Origin: Rhyacophila brunnea
Lineage: Eukaryota; Arthropoda; Insecta; Trichoptera; Rhyacophilidae
DNA: 64,000 nucleotides
Assembly (NCBI GenBank): GCA_022495005.1
Contig: JAGYXB010001352.1
Span: forward strand, 124,001 to 188,000
Direction of reading: 5' to 3'
Positions 24,741-36,843 of this stretch are shown one piece after another (the first letter of the stretch is position 1; each line of letters begins with the position of its first letter). Position numbers and translations under genes: made by a program. The notes under the pieces were generated by a model that was not told where the DNA came from, ran no database searches, and was given only the letters and a program-made list of their open reading frames with translations.

Positions 24741-25018
24741 GTACCTATTAACGATTTTTTTTCTATTCCATTGGAAGCGGTGACAAGTGGTCTTGTGGAT
24801 TGTTGTTTTGATTAAACTGTGATCTAAACCTTACCTACTTATAAGGTTAGAACAATGTTTGCAGACGTGAACATAAATGTACCTATTGACGATTTGTTTA
24901 CTATTCCATTGGAAGCGGTGTCAAGTGGTCTTGTGGATTGTTGTTTTGATTAAACTGTGTTTGGACGATCTAAACATAACCTACGTATAAGGTTAGAGCA
25001 ATGTTTGCAGACGTGAAC
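24741..25018. repeat. Two-copy tandem repeat, about 138-bp period
   Basis: GTACCTATTAACGATTT at 24741 and GTACCTATTGACGATTT at 24879 start near-identical units ending GTTTGCAGACGTGAACAT. Both share CAAGTGGTCTTGTGGATTG. The second unit has a small insertion, TTTGGAC. Confidence 0.85.
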
Positions 25019-25900
25019 ATGCGTTGCGCGGCTAGGGTTCGCAAACCATTGTGTAATCTGTTTGCAGGCATATATATATTAGACATTAGTCTAGACTTGG
25101 CTTTACATTTAGAGTCACAGGATAAACATTTGTCATTTATTTCAACCCAAAGGCAGACATGGGTAGACACCATATTGTTTGTAAATTTCGGACGTTTCTT
25201 ATATCCCTAGTTTAATTTGATAATATGAACGCAAGTTATTGTTCTTATGTATGTATGTTACAATTAATGTAATGCCATGTAAATATCACAAAATGAACTG
25301 TTTCATCAAAACTGACAGGTTACAAGGTAATCTAACCTATCTGAGCCGAATGATTACTCGGAAGAGTTTATTTTTTTTCGATAAAAAATCTTTTTTCCGT
25401 TTTGCTTTGTAGTTTTTTTCTTCAAATTGTCGATTTAGGATGTTAAGAAAAAGACGGATTCGTAGTTATGTTTTATTTTTGAAAACGGAAAGCCGCATAG
25501 AAAAATAATGTTTTTTTTTTTTTTAATTATTCTTACTTATTTGTTATGCTGATTTTTATCTGTTATTGAATTAAATTAGCAAATACTTCCTAAACAAAAC
25601 AAAACCTTCGTGGAAGATTTGTACTTTTAGACTTTTGATACCGTTTCACTAAAGTTTCTGTGCTTTTCCATTTATTTGATTAATCTAAATTTGAAACTAT
25701 TGAAATAATCAGTATATTGTCATAGTTAGTTTTATATAATTTATCTTTGGAAGTTTCTTTTCTGACTAAGTTTATATCGAGAAATTAAAGTTTCAAGCGT
25801 TTCTAATAAAAAATATCATCTTTACATTTATCATAAATATTTAACAAAAAAGACCGCGTATATATTATAACTACATAATATTATATTTTTCTTTCTTCTT
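25019..25900. other. No recognised gene
   Basis: AT-rich sequence with many homopolymer runs; nothing supportable. Confidence 0.4.
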
Positions 25901-26130
25901 TCGACCATGTCCGATCCTAATAGGATCATATGGGCCTCCACAGAGTAGGAGTTTGTATTAACAGATTTTTTTTTTTACGAGAAATGGATGTCAGCCACTT
26001 GCTCAACCTATTAGGTCCATACCCTGACACACACAAATTGAAAAACAATATGTGTACTTGCCAGCCCCAGGATTCGAACCTGGGACCCACGGCGTTATTG
26101 TCCAACGTTTAGCCGCGCGGCCACCGCGGG
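25901..26130 (-). repeat. tRNA-derived SINE S1, minus strand
   Basis: Read on the minus strand: a head with A-box-like GGTGGCCGCGCGGCTAAACG and B box GGTTCGAATCC inside the pairing arm CCCAGGTTCGAATCCTGGG, then CACATATTGTTTTTCAATTTG, GGACCTAATAGGTTGAGCAA, CTCGTAAAA, CCTATTAGGATCGGACATGG and a simple tail. About 230 bp. Copies with the same order lie at 37466-37705 (+) and 39085-39322 (-). Confidence 0.82.
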
Positions 26131-26685
26131 TTTTATATTATATACGAAGCTTTTACTGCTTATATTATGTTATATGCTCCGTCCAATGAGGAAAATTGTT
26201 TATTTCATGAATTATGTATTAGGTATAAAACAATAATAGATAATAAACTTTATTGAACATATTGTTATAGCACGGTTTAACCATGCTGTTATAATTAATC
26301 CAAATTAGTAATTAAAGATTTTATCTTTTTAAAATACTTTATTGGATTCATTTATTAAACAATTGTATAATCAGGTATTAATTTTAACACACGTAACTTA
26401 CCAGTTTGACTTCTGATACAACAGTTCGCGCTATATCGGCTACATGTGCAATATATAGTTAGGATACCGGATACAGATTTTTCGTAGGTACTTGCGATAT
26501 GTTCATACGGACAAGGATTAAGGGAGAGTCCTCTAATCAGCAGACGTGTTACACAAAAACATCATAAACAATCGATTTTATGGTGTAAACAATTACAATT
26601 TATATTATTTCACCCTTCACAACATTGTGGGAGTATCGCTAGTTCTTAAAATTAGACAATACATATTATAGTCTATAATCAGTAC
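26131..26685. other. No recognised gene
   Basis: AT-rich flank of TTAA copy B; nothing seen. Confidence 0.4.
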
Positions 26686-26689
26686 TTAA

Positions 26690-27059
26690 CGGCCCACATG
26701 CTCAGCGTACGCCAAAATGGAGCTTTTATGCTATTTTCAAAGCATGATCCTGGTCATTCCTTAAACGTTGTAGATAATGTATTTACATAATTTTGAAGCC
26801 TTATTATCTTAACACCACTTCACATGGACGTACTGAAATATGACTATATTCTAAAACATTAGAGCGAGAGATTTAAAAAAATACTATTTTATCTAATAAA
26901 AATATTATGCAGTCATCAAATGTTTAAAATAAATATAAAGGATAATAAGGCTTCAAAATTATGTAAATAGATTATCTACAACGTTTAAGGAATGTCCAAC
27001 ATCATGCTTTGAAAATAGCATAAAAGCTCCATTTTGGCGTACGCTGAGCATGTCCCCCC
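26690..27059. mobile_element. TTAA foldback element, copy B
   Basis: TTAA at 26686-26689 and 27060-27063. The left end CGGCCCACATGCTCAGCG and right end, read inward, GGGGGGACATGCTCAGCG. The left arm is only about 118 bp; after it the sequence jumps straight to right-arm material (CTTAACACCACTTCACATGG). Copy B is therefore an internally deleted, 370-bp version of the copy A structure. Confidence 0.85.
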
Positions 27060-27063
27060 TTAA

Positions 27064-27474
27064 TCTAAACGGTATCCCTTGTTTATATATATCAAACATC
27101 CCTTGCTATAGTAGTTTTTAATATAATATAATACTGTAGGAATTCGGTGAGTGATACATTTACTTATTTATTCATGTCTTATATCTAATAATATTGTATG
27201 ACAATACATATATTGAAAATTCCTCAATGAAGAACGTTACAGTCTCAAAACTTGTGATTTATTGATTAATTTAAAAAAAACATAGTTTGTTAAACTATTA
27301 TTAAGCGCAAGTACGCCGGTTAGTAATTAGGGAAATTATTGATACTTTGATTTAAAATACAAAAGCTTACTGCCAATCAATTACAATTTTAGAAAGCGCT
27401 TCAATGAGAATTGTAAACACTAGTTTAGATATTACACACATATTCTAGTGGTTAGTCACATAGGAGTGAGTCTC
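27064..27474. other. No recognised gene
   Basis: 27296-27415 (TTAAGCGCAAGTACGCCGG to AGAAAGCGCTTCAATGAGAA) loosely matches 50098-50250, just upstream of repeat R2 copy 2. The rest is AT-rich. Confidence 0.4.
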
Positions 27475-27560
27475 GCTAGGTGTCGTATTTTTTCAAAAAG
27501 ATTTTTTCTATTGGTTTTATGTTTTTTGAGGTATTTTCAAATTGTGTATAAAAACTGTAA
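27475..27560 (+). repeat. S2 SINE tail fragment
   Basis: GCTAGGTGTCGTATTTTTTC, AAAAAGATTTTTTCTATTGG and a degenerate GTATTTTCAAATTGTGTAT follow the S2 tail. Confidence 0.6.
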
Positions 27561-27631
27561 TTGTTCAGAAGCGATAAAGTAATACTTCATTAGAGAGCCA
27601 ATTATCATTTTGTTATAATTATATTACAATA

Positions 27632-28053
27632 GGTGGTTCACAATAATTATGGATGAAGTCCATCAAAATGGATCTTGAGATAGTTAAAACTCCTTTTGTA
27701 AAATTCAGGAATGTTTTCACTGTATGTACTTACCATATTTTTTTGATAGTACATGGATCAATTTAAATAAATAGTCGAAACACAAAGTAGGTATATTCAG
27801 GCTTTATTAATATTAGCAAATTAATGTTAGCAAATACCTCTTTATACTGCTGAAGGAACTGTCAAAATGGACATGATTCACATTCAATTTGATATCTTAT
27901 CAATACTAATATTATCATTTATGCGGAAAATTATAGAGCTAAGATTGTGATATTAACACGCAATATAGAAATCTGTTTTATCTAGCCACTGAAACAAAAA
28001 AATCGAATTTTACGAAAATTGGACTTGATCCACAATAATTATTGTGAACCACC
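27632..28053. mobile_element. Tc1/mariner-like MITE (GGTGGTTCAC ends)
   Basis: Left end GGTGGTTCACAATAATTATG; right end, read inward, GGTGGTTCACAATAATTATT. Both continue into GGAT-AAGTCCA. TA flanks the left end and CA the right, consistent with a TA duplication that has lost one base. 422 bp, no coding sequence. Confidence 0.6.
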
Positions 28054-29617
28054 CATATATATCATACATTAGCTGTAGTCCTCGTAGTAATTTAATATAA
28101 ATAAACTATGTCACATATATTTATTAAATAAATAGTGATATTTATTTTATGAAAGAGGCAAGCGGTAGTTTCGAAAGACCTTGCGTCATCGCCGAGAAAG
28201 TAGATGGCGGTATGTTTTCCATCGTCAAATATTGACTCTCAAAAGCCTAGCCTTTCCGCAGATAGACGGCGTACTCTTCAGATACATGTATGTGAGTTAG
28301 CTACAACTCAAATGAAATGTATTGTTTAACCCCTCTCTTCGGCCAGATATTATTGAAGGGTTAACAGGTTAACTAAACACTAAACTAACAAAAATTACAA
28401 TAGTGTTGAAACCCTCCAATTCCGTTGATTTGACAGTAGTATTATAAACAATAACGTTAAACATTTATGATAATAAATGGTACCGACAACATAATTTCTG
28501 TGTATGGATTTTCACGTTAAGTTTTAGTAATATCTATCGACATAAAATAGAACTAACAAATTCGGTCAATAATGAAGTATTCGTCACTCGAACTTATATT
28601 GTGTTGGATAATATAACGAGTAGTCGATATCAAAACTTTCAATCAAGCAGTTCACAAATAATCTCCCAATTGAATAATCGTTCCTCGCATACTGTTTGTC
28701 TACAATAGACATAGGACAAACTTCTACAATAATAAAGCCATAGGTACTATCGTGTAACATTAAAATATGTATGAAACAATAAAACACTTATGTGAGTATT
28801 AATCAATAATAAAATTATGTGCTCATATAAAAAACTTAGCTTAGTAGTTGGACGTCATACCAAATTAAAATAACGAAAGTGATAAACAACTAGAGATGTT
28901 TGGTTATTATTTTTTTCAAATCTTTTTAATAAACGTGACAAGATTAAAAATAATTCACACCTAATTGATCATAAAATAAAATGACAATTTTACCCAGTCA
29001 CATCGATTTTTAACTGGATCTGCCGATCGCGATAGCAGTCCGCTAACCTACATTGTGTATGTATGTATAACATAGTATTAATTATACATATTATAAATAA
29101 ACAATATTTTACGACACGTGTTTTGCTAACATGGCGAGCTTTATTAAGTACTAAAGTAAAAGTTCATATTTCAGCGTGAGTAATTGAATAATTATGAATC
29201 GCTACTGTGTAATGAACGTAGAAAGAAATGTGTTTGGTGTGGGAAAGGGACAATTATTGAGAACATTTCCAAGTTACATGGGATAGAGGCGTGGGGGGGT
29301 TATGATTTATTTTTAATTTGCGCGATTATGATTGTATTTGGTGAATACTATCTCACTACACTCTACAAGTCTACACTGACTAACCAGTAGGCCATGATAA
29401 CCACGAAGTGAAAGCTAAATATTTTGAAAATAATATGTTAGGTATGGTATACTGGTCAATGATAATACCAAAATTTTCACCACAAACATTGTCAAAAAAT
29501 ATAACCATATTAATTCTTTATACTTAACTTAATATTGCATTTTTATCCTTGTAAGAATTAAAGACATTTATAATATTAATACTTTCGACCGAAGGTACTT
29601 GATGGAATTTGAATTAA
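28054..29617. other. No recognised gene
   Basis: AT-rich with a mildly GC-rich patch at 28150-28330. No repeat shared with the window and no ORF of note. Confidence 0.4.
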
Positions 29618-29667
29618 AATTCTAATGGATTCAAGATCTGTACTATTCCATTTAAGTCGTTTTTTGC

Positions 29668-29697
29668 GACCCGGGTTTCGCTTTTCGGCATCTTCAG
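29668..29697 (-). ncRNA. Hammerhead-ribozyme-like motif, minus strand
   Basis: The minus strand reads CTGAAGA, TGCC, GAAAA, GC, GAAA, CCCGGGTC. It is the inverted twin of 30470-30499 with one change (G to A) that weakens stem II, so it is probably the less active copy, if either works. Confidence 0.35.
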
Positions 29698-30469
29698 GCG
29701 TCGTGTACACTCACCAAAGGCAAACACACACTGACAACGAACACCCTTAACTCTACCTTATATAGTAAATCAATACAATAAAGTAGGTAAAAACTCCATT
29801 ACCTACCTATTTAGTCAGAGGTTTCCTAGTAGCCCTTTGTTATATCCTATATGATGTTTTACATATGAGACTACATTATGGTCAATTGTATTGACACACA
29901 ATTTATATATGTTTGTATGAGAGTCTATGGATGAGGATTTAGGTATGTATAGTTGTATAATATATATATACATATATATTATATTAGGTGAGTTATATAT
30001 TATATTATATTAAGCGAGTTTATATGTATAATTTTGTTTTTGTTAAAAAATAATGTTATAAAAGTAGGTAGGTACCTTGTAAGAGTATATTAAAGACTAA
30101 TATCTCATTAGTTAACTCGATTAATTATTTTTCTTAGAATTGACGATTTACATCTCTTGAGTTTAGTATTTTTATTGTTATAAAGAATTTTGACCTATTA
30201 GGTTTGACGATTTATTATAATAATATGCTGTCCAGTGTATTGTTATTGATAAGATAGGGTTTTTACTAATTATGTTTTTTACTAACACTTCAGCTATTCA
30301 TAATTTGTTTATTGTATTTTTTGTTGTGATCTCTAATGTAATGTAATGTAAACTAAATAGGTAGGTAATGGAGTTTTTACCTACTTTATTGTATTGATTT
30401 ATTATATAAGGTAGAGTTAAATGTGTTCGTTGTCAGTGTGTGTTGGCCTTTGGTGAGTGTACACGACGC

Positions 30470-30499
30470 CTGAAGATGCCGAAAGGCGAAACCCGGGTC
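30470..30499 (+). ncRNA. Hammerhead-ribozyme-like motif, plus strand
   Basis: Core CTGAAGA (consensus CUGANGA) at 30470-30476, stem II GCC-GAAA-GGC, core GAAA at 30488-30491, and a minimal stem III ACCC/GGGT. The last T is followed by C30499, giving the GUC cleavage triplet. Stem I is weak: two GC pairs next to the core, then a mismatch. A U sits unpaired before stem II. Very short stem III is typical of retroelement hammerheads, which often act as dimers. Confidence 0.4.
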
Positions 30500-30597
30500 G
30501 CAAAAAACGACTTAAATGGAATAGTACAGAGCTTGAATCCATTAGAATTTAAAGACATTTATATCTGAAAGCAACCGTTTGATTAAGTAGATATATA

Positions 30598-31169
30598 CAG
30601 TCGAACTATTACAATCACGGATATAGCGAGATCTCGGATGTAATGAGGAAACATTCGTTGACATTTTAGTTTATGATTATCTCCATACATTTATTCACTA
30701 TTATGACGAGCTACTTCTCGGGTATACCGAGAAAAACTGTTAATGTGTCTATCTTTTAAAAACGTTTCGACACTAAACAATAAAATCCGACCGGACAAGA
30801 TGCCGCCGGGATCGGATAACGTTTATGACACTAGGTAAGTATCTTAGTACGTACCTAATTGGTGTTTTCGCCGACAATATTGAAAAAGTATCCACGCATA
30901 TGGTTGAAATTGCATGTAAAAATTCCAAGCTTTCTGAAGTCAGTAGGTACCTACCAGCGGCGGTGGCTCAGTACTTCATTACAATAAACAACTTCTTTTG
31001 CAGTTTATGAATGCCATGCTTGTTTCGGGGATTTTTACTATGGTTTTCAGATTTTTTAATGTTCTATACTTAAATAGAACGTGGGACGAAAAATGTTATA
31101 TAACGAGTAATGATTATTACGAGCATATTCAGTCGGTCCCACCATCCTCGTAATAACCAAGTTCGACTG
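30598..31169. mobile_element. pogo/Tigger-type nonautonomous element
   Basis: Left end CAGTCGAACTATTACAATCA; right end, read inward, CAGTCGAACTTGGTTATTAC. TA lies on both outer sides (30596-30597 and 31170-31171). CAGT-type ends with a TA duplication fit pogo/Tigger. Subterminal GCGAGATCTCGG and CTCGGTATACCCGAG-like palindromes may be transposase sites. 572 bp, no transposase. Confidence 0.75.
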
Positions 31170-31171
31170 TA

Positions 31172-31845
31172 TTTTGCTTTTGGCTTGCCGGAACAGCTCT
31201 AGTGACAGATCAAACACGAGCGCAGCATCGAAAAGGTCAAAGCTTTCGCCATATTAAATTAACTCTTGGATGCCGTCAGGCCGTATTGATTTAGGATTTA
31301 AGGATTTGCCTCTCGTTAAATTAGGTTTAAGCTACGCGTATATGTGACTAACTTAATATCACTCCAAATTACATCATGACTGTGCGATTAGCCTTGGCTA
31401 AATGATCCTCAAATATTGGATGTACTCACCACCCTGTTGGATTTACTGCAGTTCAAATAAGCGTATTAGGGGACCAAGTATTAACTAGCAAAGTGAAAGT
31501 TTGCATGTGGGTTGTGTATAGAGTTGAACTTTGCAGATTGGAACTAAGTATTGTAAACATTTGCTCCTTACTGGATGTAATTCTAACGCTGTTTATTACT
31601 TAGATACGATACTTGACCATATCTTCTAACGACTGGTGACAAGTAGAAATATGTAGTATAAAATAATTTTATACTTTAAAATAAACGGAGAAATGAATAA
31701 ATAATTTCTTGATTTTTATAAAAATACTTTGATGTTTTAACATTTTTCTATGATTTAATTTTGAATGGAACAACGATCATCTTAATTAAAATAAGTTGGT
31801 ATATTGACAACAATTATTTCGGTTGTGCTTCGGCTGAAGACGATA
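31172..31845. other. No recognised gene
   Basis: AT-rich unique sequence; nothing supportable. Confidence 0.4.
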
Positions 31846-32216
31846 CTTCAGTGAAACGGCAAATAATTTTCAACTATAGGCGCGACGAAATTTTGGACTC
31901 GCTGGCATTAGGAGAGCGAACGTCGAGGTCGTCACGTCGATTTGTTTCGTGATGGCGACGGGAGTATTAATTCTTAAATCGTGTAAAGATGACTAAAAAC
32001 GTTACCCATTTACTTGAAAAAGAAAACATGTCAATGAATATATTATTATTGTTACTAATATAACAATAAACAGAACATTAAATGTACGCATGTTGGATTT
32101 ATATGACAAATTATATTTCGATCGGCATGCGTCATTTGCACCCGCGGCCCGCAATCCGCGCATCGCCTAGCTATGATCTTTTTAGACTATGCCTCAACTG
32201 AGGTATAGCCTTAAGT
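31846..32216 (+). repeat. Dispersed repeat R2, copy 1
   Basis: Starts ACTTCAGTGAAACGGCAAAT and ends CCTCAACTGAGGTATAGCC. Landmarks: TTCGTGATGGCGACGGG, TCTTAAATCGTGTAAAGATG, GAAAACATGTCAATGAATAT, GCGCATCGCCTAG. Two more copies at 50250-50613 and 62642-63015. A short hairpin CCTCA/TGAGG lies near the 3' end, a Helitron-like trait, but no CTRR end follows and there is no TIR, so the class is unknown. Confidence 0.75.
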
Positions 32217-32331
32217 TAAGTTTGGAGTTTCTATCCCAAAAGTGGGTGCTATGCTTTTCACGTTCGGCATCCCCAGAAACAATCAATATAGTATTAAGTA
32301 ATAATATTATGTAGATAATTACATTAAAAAT

Positions 32332-32791
32332 AATTACAAGATAAAAAGAACTTTTTATATACAACGTTTTTAAATTTTCTGTTCAATTATTATGCTCAAT
32401 ATGCTCAAACTTGTACTTGATATGAAGTAAATAAAAAACAAACAAACAAACGTATATTGAATACCGAAATGTCATTTTGATTTCTATAGTAACGCACGTA
32501 TATATTAATAATTTAGTTGCTAAGACCACCCACTTAGCAACCAATAATAATGGACTGGATTACGGATTTCTTCCGAAATAACTTCATACAAAACAAAATT
32601 CATACAATGAATTCAATTCTACTTACAGATGGCTAAAAGTATTAAAAGAATGCATTGGCATCGTGTTCTGATAAATATTCTAAAAGTTTCAAATGTCTAG
32701 CTAGTCGGGAAGTTAAAAATCGATTGCAAGATTTGTACTGGATAAACAACCACCGGACAAATAAGAATACGAGCTAATAAAAACGTTGTAA
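32332..32791 (+). repeat. Dispersed repeat R1, copy 2
   Basis: Same order of landmarks as 21113-21558, including AATTACAAGATAAAAAGAAC, ATGGCTAAAAGTATT and GTCTAGCTAGTCGGGAAG, ending AAAACGTTGTAA. A (CAAA)n-like run near 32440 replaces part of the middle. Confidence 0.75.
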
Positions 32792-34244
32792 TATATCAGG
32801 CTACCAGGCTGCAATACGACGTACCATACTACATCATGATTTATAAACCCAAAGTACACAGTAATTATGTAGCCAATAGTTTAATTTAACGGCATGCCAA
32901 CAAGCATAAGTCACCGTAAGCCGTTGGTAACGAAGTAACTAAAATACAGATCAATGAGAGAGAACTCGACTGTAGATCGAAATGTTTTGTTTTTATCGTT
33001 ACACATCAGCCGGATTCATTCTCCCAGCTAATTATGGTTCTAACTGGATAAATATCATCATTATCCTGTTACATCAAAATTCTAGTTTTTGAACGTTTTA
33101 CTAAAGTTTTGTATATTTACTATTAATAATAATCTAAGCCAACGCCTGATCACTCCCATATTTTAAAAGAATTTATTGTAATCGAATTGGCACCTGCATT
33201 CCTAGTATTTTCATATTATATTATGGGATATAAACGAAAACGGCGTTGGTAGTTAAGTTTAGATGGCAGCTATATATATATACATAATACTCAGGTAGAG
33301 AACGAGGAAGGTTTAGTAATTATAAAAAAGAACGGTACAAAGTTCGTTATGTATTTTTTTATTGAATTTATAATCTTTTACCACATTATATTCGAAGTAT
33401 CTACTAATACCAGCTCTACAACAACCTGCAAATAATGCGTGAATTCTCCATTGTAAACCTAAAGATAAATATAACCAAATTGAAAATATCTATAACAAAA
33501 AAACGCAGTTTATTCAAAGTTTATCCAAGTGCACACCTCCTTTCAGGTAGTGCGGGAAAAATCAATGGAACCCACGGCGTGCATCTAGCTAAATAATAAT
33601 CGATAGAACTTTTGTGACTTTGAATGATTTACCGAGCAATCCAAAATAAACATAACGGACCACTTCCAGAGAAAACTTGTACATTTAACATGGTGCTTAG
33701 AATATTATTTTAAATTAAAAGTCAGTAGGATAAAGATTCCGAACCGAGAAGAAATAAACCTTGATAGCGCGAAACCCTCCACACTAGTTTACTAAATGTT
33801 TACCACGATTAATCATTCTTAGCCCTTTACAAAACATGCTCCTAATGTTTTTATGGTAATAATACTCGGCGTAGAGAAGAAGAAATTTCAAGCCATGTGT
33901 TTTCTCCTTTTGTTACTGCAAAATAACCTCGTGATATACACAAAGCCTACCTCCACTTAAATACAGTACTCTCTTAGTAATCCACCACTCCAAAAATCAG
34001 ACAAGTGTCCAATTAGTGAAAGCGGCGGATTATAGTGCATACATACAAAATATGGTAAAAATGAAAACAGGTATTTCATAAAAATAGTTTTTTTATGAAA
34101 TTTGTACTAGAAAATTACTGTTTTACTTATAATCAAAATCAAGTATGTATTTACTAAATTAAACATATTTATAAACTAAGTTTATTAACTAAGTACCTAA
34201 ATATTAAACGGTAAATCACTCGACACAATCAGTTGTTAAGTGAG
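32792..34244. other. No recognised gene
   Basis: AT-rich. GCGGCGGATTATAGTGCATA near 34020 resembles AACGGCGGATTATAGTAG near 34532 and may mark the decayed ends of the pogo element that carried the next entry. Confidence 0.35.
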
Positions 34245-34444
34245 GCAGATATTCTTGAATGGCTTAGGATTCCTGGCTTTCCCTACGACCAAAAGCTTCA
34301 TTTTGTGTGTCCCGGTTGCATTGGAGCACGGCATAATTGTGATGCGGTCCTTGGGCACTTTCATCCCTGATATATTTCTTCGCGATGAACGTACGTTTTA
34401 CGAAGGAGAAGTTTCCAAAATAAACCTGTCTCATCTGCGTTGTA
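34245..34444 (-). pseudogene. pogo/Tigger (DDE_1) transposase fragment
   Basis: Minus strand. From 34444 downward one frame reads YNADETGLFWKLL-RKT-VH, the block around the first catalytic aspartate of pogo/Tigger and jerky-like transposases. Near 34370 the frame shifts, and the next frame reads KVPKDRITIMPCSNATGTHK then KLLVVGKARNPKPFKN, the expected continuation. About 65 codons remain of a protein normally about 500 residues long. The HTH/CENPB DNA-binding domains and the other two acidic residues are absent. A plus-strand open frame of 102 codons covers the same DNA and is only its shadow. Confidence 0.8.
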
Positions 34445-35898
34445 TACTTGTACGCGGCAGACTAGTGAATTTGACAATCGAATACCGGCGAATTATAGAG
34501 CTTAATTTTGTGCTTTCAATAATTAGTAAAAATAACGGCGGATTATAGTAGTTGTCGGATAATCGAGCAGCGGATTACCATCATATATAATATGGTATGC
34601 TTACGTATATTATACCTAATACTCATTAATATATATCCATAATGCAGTGAGCATATCTGTACTGAGGGCTTTTATGTATTTTCCAGGTCATTTCTTTAAC
34701 AGTCCTCTTATAACCTTATATTATGAAGGACAGAAACTACACACCAACCGTTCTGGATAGTGCACTGTTTATGCGGGATGTTAACAACGCTGAGAAACGT
34801 TATAAGCTGGCATTTCATTAACTAATTCAAATTGAAAAAAATAAAATCTGCATACGCAATTTAAGTTCAGATTTATTAAAATATTTTATAGATTTACTTT
34901 TTGTAGAATGTAAAAAATATCATTTTCTGTCTAGATTGCTTTGTGCCAACATTGTAAGACACATTGATGATAAGGTGAATATTATGGTAATTTTACAATA
35001 ATAGTATTTACGTTTAAAAATGATTAAGTACAAAAATAATACGATATATAATAAATCATATAAGATGGTATACTGTACCGTGGGAGGCAGTGTCATTACA
35101 AGTAGAGAATTACGGATGAAATTTTGCAATTTTCAATCAACGGACTTAGCATATTTAAGGTAGGTATAGCGAAACTTTAAAGCTGTTATATGCCTAAACT
35201 AAAACTAATATCATCGTGTTATTTCAAATTGGAAGCGCTTTGAGGTTAAGTTGTTTTCAATTTCGATAGTTCACCGAATTTCCGGCTTCGTCGAATCCAA
35301 TAATAAACAATCCCATTTCGCAGCTCATTTGATTCCTCCTCTGGCAAAATATCGAATTTAATGTACCAAAAAGCGTTTGCAGCGAAACGTATGGATTGCA
35401 ATAATAGGTTATCCTCTCCAGATAATATAAGGTTGTTATCGCATTGGGGGGTTGAATGCACCCCGGTAATATAGAGACGAATCTACACGGTAGGATTAGA
35501 TTTTATCGTTTGAAATATTGATGTAACCTTTTTAGGGTTGCCTTCGAGATATGGTTGTAACGACGTGTAATGATGATTTCCTGGCTGATCACGTCACCAA
35601 TAAGAAAGTTTTAATTATTAATACAATGCATTTTCACCATACATTGACAGTTAACACTATTAAAGAAATTAACAAAAAAAATAAACTAAGATAACATCAA
35701 ACGCAGACAAACTGTATACTCCGGACATATTATCCGTAAATGAGAAAAATGATTAGTAGTTGTTTTATTCACTTTCGTTGAGGTAAAACCAATTGTAGTT
35801 GATTTATAATAAAAACTTCTTATTAAGTTATTGCACACAACTACAGTTTTTTTTACATATGTTTTATGTTGATTTAATTGTTTGACTTTGATGTTGTT
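34445..35898. other. No recognised gene
   Basis: AT-rich. 35620-35680 (ACAATGCATTTTCACCATACA then TTGACAGTTAAC) is a weak copy of the 36844-36935 repeat without its hairpin. Confidence 0.4.
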
Positions 35899-35970
35899 GA
35901 CTCTTTCATTGCTTGAAGCGATCAAGATGTTATCGATGTAGGCATAGCAGAAATCCATGCCGTGTATCCA
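35899..35970 (-). pseudogene. Ty3/Gypsy reverse transcriptase fragment
   Basis: The minus strand reads GMDFCYAYIDNILIASSNE, which matches the active-site block of Gypsy-type reverse transcriptase (usually DFCFAYIDDILIASS). The second aspartate of the YIDD box is Asn here, which would abolish activity. Similarity stops after about 22 codons and the remaining open frame (to 35686) matches nothing. No LTR, protease or integrase is seen nearby. Confidence 0.6.
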
Positions 35971-36843
35971 CGATATACATATATTTCGATCTTAATGTAA
36001 TATAGTAAAATAGACTTAATAAGTTTTACATCACTTGCGGAGGGACTTCGCCTAGTTGCACTGACTGTTCGTCGATGTGTGTTTTTATTATAGACCGAGA
36101 GAGTTAATTTGTTTTCTACCGATATAGATTAACTTCAACTTATATAGCAGGGAAATGTAGAGAGCATCAGAGGCGGTTCAACGGAACTAGTTTAATGCTT
36201 TAATATCCAAGATTTTTCATGCAGCGTTGCTAACTTACCATTCTTGAACAGGCATCTATGTAACTTGCAAAATTTGTATCTGACGTTAAAGCTATAATAT
36301 TTTACCAGACGTACTTTAAAATAGTCATGCTGGTATTTCGTACCTTATAAATGATATAAATGTTACATAATAAATTACAGATGTGCATTAATTTTTAATT
36401 TTATGACTTATTTATTATTTTTAAATGACGAAATTCTTCTTCCATCCTTGTTCTTGTAAAAACAATGTTTATAATTTTCTAGGCACTTTTTGAATTTTGA
36501 GGAAATCTATCATTTTTTTGGACATCTAGATTCTTTTAATACCCTAACTCTGGCATATTTTTGTGAATGTCAATTGGCAACACTGCTTTTTTGATAATAT
36601 TATACAAGGGTAAGGACATCAATAATGAAACTGTGACCTAAATATCCCGATATCATTTCATGCAGCTTTACGAAGAAAGTGATGAAAGTATTGTATGACA
36701 GATATCCCGGATTCTTCTTCTCGAGTACTTGGAATAACTCACTTGCTCAAGGCTTTCACGATTATTTATTTTGTTGACTTACTTACGCCCATTGTCTTAT
36801 TACATACTATGTTTTATTGTATTCTTAATCCGACATTTCAAAT
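35971..36843. other. No recognised gene
   Basis: AT-rich. CAGCGTTGCTAA (36222) and an inverted CAGTGTTGCCAA (36585) could be hAT ends, but the flanks do not match. Confidence 0.35.

Larger units (their letters stand above)
29618..30550. mobile_element. Inverted pair of arms carrying hammerhead-like cores
   Basis: The arms 29618-29814 and 30352-30550 are near-perfect inverted copies of about 198 bp, with a 537-bp AT-rich centre. Each arm holds CTGAAGA, a GCC/GGC hairpin, GAAA and GGGTC in hammerhead order. Such motifs are known in the terminal repeats of Penelope-like retroelements and retrozymes, so this may be two solo repeats in inverted orientation. No reverse transcriptase is present. 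Confidence 0.6.

Noticed and set aside
34240..34548. 102-codon plus-strand open frame
   Set aside because: It is the antisense shadow of the pogo transposase fragment.
36222..36585. hAT-like element with CAGYGTTGCYAA ends
   Set aside because: Only about 12 bp match at the ends and the outer 8-mers (TTTTCATG, CTTTTTTG) do not agree.
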